Made by a program: the position numbers and the translations under genes
Notes under the pieces: generated by a model
What the model was told of the DNA's origin: nothing
Seen by the model: the letters and a program-made list of their open reading frames with translations, nothing else
The model's database searches: none
Assembly (NCBI GenBank): GCA_905233365.1
Contig: CAJODT010000030.1
Coordinates: 1 to 32,327, forward strand
Direction: 5' to 3'
Length of the DNA: 32,327 bases
Origin: an uncultured Succiniclasticum sp.
GTDB taxonomy: Bacteria > Bacillota > Negativicutes > Acidaminococcales > Acidaminococcaceae
In this document: in pieces, positions 27,271-32,327 of the stretch
Position numbering within the stretch: position 1 is the stretch's first letter
Layout of the letters: the number at the start of each line of letters is the position of its first letter

Positions 27271-28044
27271 ATGAAATTACTTGAAAGAGCCCGTAAACTG
27301 AATAAACTGATGCAGAATGGAGAACGCGTCAAATTTAAAGAGGTTGCGTTACTGCTGCGCAACCTGATTACCAGCAATGTTTACGTAATTGATGTGGAGG
27401 GGACGATTTTAGGTTACGGCCTGCTGGACGAGTTTGAATGCCCCGTGATGCGCGATGTGGTGCTGGCGGACCAGCGTTTCCCCAAAAAATACATGGAGTT
27501 TGTAAAGGAGACAACGGAAACGAACTCCAACATCAGCCATAAGGAACGGAAGTGTTCTTTTATTTCTTCCAAAAAATGCATTTATGGAGATAAACGTACA
27601 ACTATCGTACCGGTCAACGGCAATGGCGAGCGTATTGCTACGCTGATCCTGGCCCGTTATGACAGGGACTTTAATGATGATGACCTGCTGCTGGCTGAAT
27701 ATGCCGCAGCGGTGATTGGTGTGGAAATATTGCGGGAGCGCGAGGTTCAGATAAAGGAAGAGGCGCAGCAAAAGGCCGGTGTGCAGATTGCCTTTTCCAC
27801 TCTTTCTTTCTCCGAGTGGGAAGCCATTGTCAATATCCTGGCCGAACTGAATGGTACGGAAGGCATTCTGGTTGCATCCAAAATTGCGGACAGGGTGGGC
27901 ATTACCCGTTCCGTCATCGTAAACGCGTTGCGCAAGTTCGAAAGCGCAAACCTGATTGAAACCAAGTCGCTGGGGATGAGGGGTACTTACATTAAAGTGA
28001 AAAATGAATTCTTGCTGGATGAAATCAAAAATCAGGTGAATTGA
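27271..28044 (+). CDS. codY: GTP/BCAA-sensing transcriptional pleiotropic repressor CodY
   Basis: LLERARKLNKLMQN start, GAF-like domain, C-terminal HTH ILVASKIADRVGITRSVIVNALRKFESANLIETKSLGMRGTYIKV. RBS GGAGG before ATG 27271. Confidence 0.96.
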   Translation: MKLLERARKLNKLMQNGERVKFKEVALLLRNLITSNVYVIDVEGTILGYGLLDEFECPVMRDVVLADQRFPKKYMEFVKETTETNSNISHKERKCSFISSKKCIYGDKRTTIVPVNGNGERIATLILARYDRDFNDDDLLLAEYAAAVIGVEILREREVQIKEEAQQKAGVQIAFSTLSFSEWEAIVNILAELNGTEGILVASKIADRVGITRSVIVNALRKFESANLIETKSLGMRGTYIKVKNEFLLDEIKNQVN

Positions 28045-28056
28045 CTGGAACTTTAT

Positions 28057-28142
28057 TTAAGGAGCCGCTGGTTAACTGAGTTTGTGTGATGTCAGGCAGT
28101 GTATGACAGGCCAGTGTGCTCATGGATTAATCAGTGTATCCG
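28057..28142. repeat. MITE-like family, internally deleted copy D
   Basis: ttaaggagccgctggttaactgagtttgtg ... ggattaatcagtgtatcc. Both termini match the full-length element. Confidence 0.65.
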
Positions 28143-28182
28143 GAAATCTTTGAGAACTATCAGAGGTTAAAATTAGTAGACG

Positions 28183-29286
28183 ATGAGAAGGTTTTTCTAT
28201 TTTTGGTCGGCGGTGGGGGTGCTGCTGACCGGTCTATATTGGCTGATGTACCGGCGTGGTTTTGCTTTTTTAAACCACGCTTTTGTTTTATGTTTCTTTT
28301 TGTTTTTGCCGATGCTGTTTTGCGCGGTTAATGTGTGGGGGCCTTCCCTTGATATTGATCCCCGGTTGTTGAGACCGTTTGCCTTTCTGGGCGGATACTG
28401 GCTGGCTTTTTTCCATTATTCTGCTTATGCCGGAATTATGTACATCTTATTGCGGATTGCCGGCTTGATGGGGGGAAACGGCCCGGCCTGGCAGAACGCT
28501 TTCACGCTGTATGCCAAAGGCGCTTTTCTGCTTGTGCTGGCTATCGTTGTTTACGGTGGCTGGAATGCACTGCATCCCATTGTGAGGGAAGTAGAACATG
28601 ATACGGGGAAAAATCTGCCCCAGCCGGTGAAGATCGTGCTGGTGACAGATCTCCATCTGGGCTCCCTGTTTGGCCGGCAGTATGCGGAAGAACTGACGGA
28701 GCGCATCAATCACCTGAATGCCGACCTGGTTTTGATCGGGGGCGACCTGGCAGACAACAGCCTGAACTATCTGTTACGGGAAAAGAGTTACGAGCCGCTG
28801 CAAAACATTCGGAGCAGATACGGCGTATATGGTGTTTTGGGAAACCACGATCATTTTAACGGGCGTATTCAGACGGAGCTGGACATGTTTCGCTCTGTTG
28901 GTTTTCATATGCTGGTGGATGAAGCGGTGGATCTGCCCTGTCATATTCACCTTGTGGGCCTGGAAGATTATCGCAACAGTCCCGGTAAAGCTACGCTGGA
29001 AAAACTTGCGGGGAAAGATCCCGATACGGCTAACATATTGTTGGAACATCAGCCCCGGCGCTTTCTGGAAGCGGAGAAGGCAGGTTACGATTTATATATG
29101 GCGGGCCATACCCACGGCGGGCAGCAGGCTCCCCTTAATCTTGTTACAAAACGAATGTATCTGCTGGATTACGGCAGTAAAAAGTTTGGCAATATGATGG
29201 GGATTACCTCCTGCGGTTATGGTCTGTGGGGTTCCCCGGTGCGCATTGGAAACACACCGGAAATTGTTGTGATTACATTGAAATAG
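28183..29286 (+). CDS. Membrane-anchored metallophosphoesterase (calcineurin-like)
   Basis: N-terminal hydrophobic helices, then VTDLHLGS, IGGDLADN, GNHDHF, GHTHGGQ motifs. Confidence 0.9.
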   Translation: MRRFFYFWSAVGVLLTGLYWLMYRRGFAFLNHAFVLCFFLFLPMLFCAVNVWGPSLDIDPRLLRPFAFLGGYWLAFFHYSAYAGIMYILLRIAGLMGGNGPAWQNAFTLYAKGAFLLVLAIVVYGGWNALHPIVREVEHDTGKNLPQPVKIVLVTDLHLGSLFGRQYAEELTERINHLNADLVLIGGDLADNSLNYLLREKSYEPLQNIRSRYGVYGVLGNHDHFNGRIQTELDMFRSVGFHMLVDEAVDLPCHIHLVGLEDYRNSPGKATLEKLAGKDPDTANILLEHQPRRFLEAEKAGYDLYMAGHTHGGQQAPLNLVTKRMYLLDYGSKKFGNMMGITSCGYGLWGSPVRIGNTPEIVVITLK

Positions 29287-29294
29287 GACAGACA

Positions 29295-30302
29295 ATGCAG
29301 AATAAAAAAATGTTTGGCAACCTATTACTGCTTCTGACCGCCATGATCTGGGGAACTGCTTTTGTCTTTCAGCGCGTGGGGATGGACAGTATTGAACCGA
29401 TCACGTTCAACGCGGCGCGTATGGCGCTGGCGGCAGTAATGGTCGGCATGTTCGCTTTTGGCTTGCTTCAAAAGAATAAAACAGGTGTTGCAAGAAGTGC
29501 AGCTTCAAATACCAGTAAGAACGCAGCATCGGATACTGTTTTTCAGGAAGCAGGGGAAGGCGCGGCGCAAAGGAATATCTTTAAGGAAGGATCGGAAAGT
29601 GCGGCAGCGATACAATGGAGTAATACATTGCGAGGCGGTATCTGCTGCGGTCTGTTTTTGACAGCGGGCAGCGTTTTTCAGCAGATGGGCGTGGTGTATA
29701 CGACCGCAGGGAAAGCCGGGTTTATCACGGCCATGTACATGCTCCTTGTACCGATATTGAATTTTATTTTATTTAAAAAGAAGAATACATGGCTGGTGTG
29801 GCTGGCCGTGTTTATTGGCGTGGGCGGCATGTACCTGTTGTGCGTGAAAGAAGATTTAAGCCTGACCCGGGGCGACATTCTGGTCTGCATCTGCGCGCTG
29901 ATGTTCAGCGGACATATTTTGTGCTGCGATTATTTTGTTAAGCTGGCAAGTCCCATTGAGCTGGCTGCCATCCAGTTTGCTACGGCGGCCGTTGTTTCCG
30001 CTGCGGTTGCGTTATTCATCGAAACTCCGAGCTGGACGGGCATCGTGTCTGCCGCCATTCCCATTTTATATTGCGGTGTGGTCTCGGGCGGCATCGGTTA
30101 CACACTGCAGATCGTTGCCCAGAAGTTTACGGATCCAACCATTGCATCGCTGCTGATGAGTCTGGAGTCCGTATTTGCAGTCATAGCTGGGGCTCTATTA
30201 CTGGGAGAGCAGATGAGTTCCCGGGAAATGATGGGGTGCGTCGTAATGTTTGTGGCCATTATTCTGGTACAGATTCCTTTGCCGGAGGAGCGAATGGAGT
30301 GA
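29295..30302 (+). CDS. EamA/DMT-family transporter
   Basis: About 10 hydrophobic segments, LLLLTAMIWGTAFVFQRVGMD, GLFLTAGSVFQQMGVVYTTAGKAGFITAMYMLLVPI, ASLLMSLESVFAVIAGALLLGE. ATG 29295 preferred over 29226, which overlaps the upstream gene. Confidence 0.9.
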   Translation: MQNKKMFGNLLLLLTAMIWGTAFVFQRVGMDSIEPITFNAARMALAAVMVGMFAFGLLQKNKTGVARSAASNTSKNAASDTVFQEAGEGAAQRNIFKEGSESAAAIQWSNTLRGGICCGLFLTAGSVFQQMGVVYTTAGKAGFITAMYMLLVPILNFILFKKKNTWLVWLAVFIGVGGMYLLCVKEDLSLTRGDILVCICALMFSGHILCCDYFVKLASPIELAAIQFATAAVVSAAVALFIETPSWTGIVSAAIPILYCGVVSGGIGYTLQIVAQKFTDPTIASLLMSLESVFAVIAGALLLGEQMSSREMMGCVVMFVAIILVQIPLPEERME

Positions 30303-30338
30303 ATGACTGATATGTATTTCATAAAGCCGGGACTGATA

Positions 30339-30376
30339 TTTAATGAGACACTGATTCATTCGTGTGCCGGCAGTTG
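30339..30376. repeat. MITE-like family, solo end (copy E)
   Basis: tttaatgagacactgattcattcgtgtgccggcag resembles ttaaggaaacactgattaattcgtctgcacgctgac of copy A. Confidence 0.5.
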
Positions 30377-30427
30377 AAGAGAGTATTTTGTGTACAATAT
30401 ACTTTTGAAGGCGCAGTCCTTTTTTAC

Positions 30428-30460
30428 AAATAGTGTAATAACCTTTACACTATTTTTTTT
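30428..30460 (+). terminator. Intrinsic terminator between EamA gene and aminotransferase
   Basis: AAATAGTGTAA-taacc-TTTACACTATTT followed by TTTTT. Confidence 0.85.
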
Positions 30461-30487
30461 GCGGCTTAACCCTGCTTGCTATATAAT
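30459..30487 (+). promoter_or_regulatory. Putative promoter of the aminotransferase
   Basis: TTGCGG-17 bp-TATAAT, followed at once by the perfect palindrome CTATAGCTATAG. Confidence 0.5.
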
Positions 30488-30571
30488 CTATAGCTATAGG
30501 GGTTTGTATTTATAAGGAAACGAAGTAAGTGCCGTTTCTTTAATCTACTGTGATTAAAAGGGGGAAACAAA

Positions 30572-31765
30572 ATGAAAATCTCAAATCGCGCTTTAGGTAT
30601 GACTACTTCTCCGATCCGGAGGCTGGGACCCTATGCGGAAGCTGCCAAACAGAAAGGAAAGAAGATTTACCATCTGAATATCGGGCAGCCGGACATTGCT
30701 ACTTCGCCTAAATTCATGGAAGCCATCCGCAAGTTTGACCAGAAGGTAGTGGCTTACGGCAATTCCCAGGGCGATATGAACCTGATCAAAGCCATTCAGA
30801 AATATTATGCTGATTGGGGCATGCAGTATGAAACCAAAAATATCTACATTACCAATGGCGGCAGCGAAGCACTGGAGCTTGCCGTGTTCAGTCTGTGCGA
30901 TCCCGGTGACGAGATTCTGGTCTTCGAGCCGTATTACGCAAACTATACGACTTTTGCCAAACTGGCTACAGCCAAGATAACAGCTGTTCCCACCAGTGCA
31001 GAAGACGGATACCGTCTGCCGGACCAGGCGACGGTGGAAAAATATATTAATGACAAGACCCGTGCCATCCTGCTGACCAACCCGGGCAATCCTACTGGTG
31101 TTGTTTATAACAAGAAGGAAATGGATATGATTGCGGAGATTGTTAAAAAGTACAATCTTGCTCTGATTGCCGACGAAGTGTACCGTGAATTTGTCTATGA
31201 CGGTACTTACACCAGCTTTGGTACCTATGCAGACCTGGATCAGAACCTGATCATGATCGACTCCGTATCCAAACGGTACAGCGCCTGCGGCGCACGTATC
31301 GGTTGTGTCATCACTAAAAATGCAGAATTGTGCGCCCAGTTTATGAAGCTGTGTCAGGCCCGTCTGTGTGCCCCTACAGTAGAACAGATCGGCGCAGCAG
31401 CATTGTACGATACGCCGGCTTCTTATCTGGAAGAAGTAAACAAGGAATACAAAAAACGCCGTGATACCATTGCAGCAGGTCTGGCGAAGATTCCCGGACT
31501 GGTTTCTTCCCAGCCGAAAGGCGCTTTCTATGTTATGGTCAAATTCCCGGTAGACGATGCAGAAAAGTTCGCTATCTGGATGTTGCAGGACTTTGACGTA
31601 AACGGCGAAACGGTTATGATCGCTCCCGGCAACGGTTTTTATGCAACACCGGGCAAAGGCGTAGACGAAGCCCGCCTGGCCTATGTGTTAAATTGCGAAG
31701 ACCTGGAAAAGGCAATGGCGCTTCTGGCCGAAGCAGTAAAACAGTATCCGGGACGTAAGATATAA
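30572..31765 (+). CDS. PLP-dependent aminotransferase (class I/II, aspartate aminotransferase-like)
   Basis: YHLNIGQPDI, TNGGSEALELAVFSLCDPGDEIL, LTNPGNPTGVVY, ADEVYREFVYDG, PLP lysine in DSVSKRYSACGARIG. Confidence 0.93.
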   Translation: MKISNRALGMTTSPIRRLGPYAEAAKQKGKKIYHLNIGQPDIATSPKFMEAIRKFDQKVVAYGNSQGDMNLIKAIQKYYADWGMQYETKNIYITNGGSEALELAVFSLCDPGDEILVFEPYYANYTTFAKLATAKITAVPTSAEDGYRLPDQATVEKYINDKTRAILLTNPGNPTGVVYNKKEMDMIAEIVKKYNLALIADEVYREFVYDGTYTSFGTYADLDQNLIMIDSVSKRYSACGARIGCVITKNAELCAQFMKLCQARLCAPTVEQIGAAALYDTPASYLEEVNKEYKKRRDTIAAGLAKIPGLVSSQPKGAFYVMVKFPVDDAEKFAIWMLQDFDVNGETVMIAPGNGFYATPGKGVDEARLAYVLNCEDLEKAMALLAEAVKQYPGRKI

Positions 31766-31869
31766 ATTGTATCTGAGTTGTATTAAATGATGCAGTTTCT
31801 TCGATTAGTGTGTTGTGTCGTTTTACGAAGGAAACGGCGCAATCTGCTTCTTCCATAAAAATCTAACAG

Positions 31870-31906
31870 AAAACAGGCAGTTGGTTTTGTGCCAGCTGCC
31901 TGTTTT
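31870..31906. terminator. Hairpin terminator between convergent genes
   Basis: AAAACAGGCAGTTGG-ttttgtg-CCAGCTGCCTGTTTT, near-perfect 15-bp stem. Confidence 0.75.
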
Positions 31907-31913
31907 GATATTG

Positions 31914-32075
31914 TTAAGGAGACGCTGATTAAATTAGTTTGCGCGAAGAACGAGTTTTTGCGACTGACAAGAAAATAGCCCGAAGGCGTAGCCGTAGCTG
32001 CGTTGAGGTTCATTGACGCGAACAGTCACAAAAAGCACCGGTTAGCATGCAGACAAATTATTCAGTGTTTCCATA
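31914..32075. repeat. MITE-like palindromic element, full-length copy B (inverted relative to copy A)
   Basis: ttaaggagacgctgattaaattagtttgcgcgaagaacgag...caccggttagcatgcagacaaattattcagtgtttccataa aligns along its whole length with the reverse complement of copy A. Confidence 0.85.
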
Positions 32076-32086
32076 ATTAATAATTA

Positions 32087-32327
32087 TTATTTGCTGTTTT
32101 GCCATGCCAGATTCAAGTCTTCCGGCAATGCCGAAGTGACTTCCAAAACGGTGTGGGTCCAGGGATGTTCGAAGGCTATCTTGTATGCGTGAAGACCGTG
32201 CCGTTGGGGAGGTCCCGGAATATTTCCATATAAATTATCATGCCAGATTGGGCAGCCTATGCTGGCAAAGTGTACCCGGATCTGATGAGTACGCCCTGTG
32301 TAAAGGCGGCAGCGCACAAGGGAAAGC
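32087..32327 (-). CDS. RluA-family pseudouridine synthase, C-terminal part (5' end outside window)
   Basis: Frame open to window end. LVRCRLYTGRTHQIRVHFASIGCPIWHDNLYG signature. Confidence 0.88.
   Translation of the reverse strand, partial: LSLVRCRLYTGRTHQIRVHFASIGCPIWHDNLYGNIPGPPQRHGLHAYKIAFEHPWTHTVLEVTSALPEDLNLAWQNSK

Noticed and set aside
1-32327. CRISPR arrays, tRNA/rRNA genes, defence or phage modules
   Set aside because: Read through intergenic regions on both strands; no regularly spaced repeats of CRISPR type, no tRNA cloverleaf or rRNA sequence recognised, and no such protein families among the ORFs.

Overview
The window is a chromosomal segment of a low-GC-Firmicutes-type genome, mostly housekeeping genes. 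Gene order and protein character suggest a Negativicutes-like organism; this is inference only. In order it contains: the C-terminal part of a PASTA Ser/Thr kinase, rsgA, rpe; an FMN riboswitch with a terminator-type expression platform and ribD-ribE-ribBA-ribH; hslO, an ACT-domain protein, a class I DAHP synthase (-); recA-recX, rny, an uncharacterised zinc-ribbon protein, rpmB (-), recG, a VTT/TVP38-family membrane protein, hydF (-), an MGDG-synthase/UgtP-like glycosyltransferase; dprA-topA-trmFO-xerC-codY (no hslVU); a metallophosphoesterase, an EamA transporter, a PLP aminotransferase, and a partial RluA-type pseudouridine synthase (-). I saw no CRISPR array, rRNA, tRNA, prophage or obvious defence/biosynthetic island. 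The most notable non-genic signal is a dispersed family of palindromic MITE-like elements with termini like TTAAGGAAACACTGATTAA. It has two full-length copies (5265-5413 and 31914-32075, opposite orientation) and at least five deletion derivatives or solo ends, all intergenic. Other signals are a second, unrelated 183-bp near-palindrome (8663-8845), a consensus recA promoter with a LexA-like box in its spacer, an FMN riboswitch with an extra hairpin in the aptamer, an 11-bp phased repeat upstream of dprA, a possible ATT start for rny, and low-complexity insertions in several proteins. No genuinely new multi-gene system is evident.
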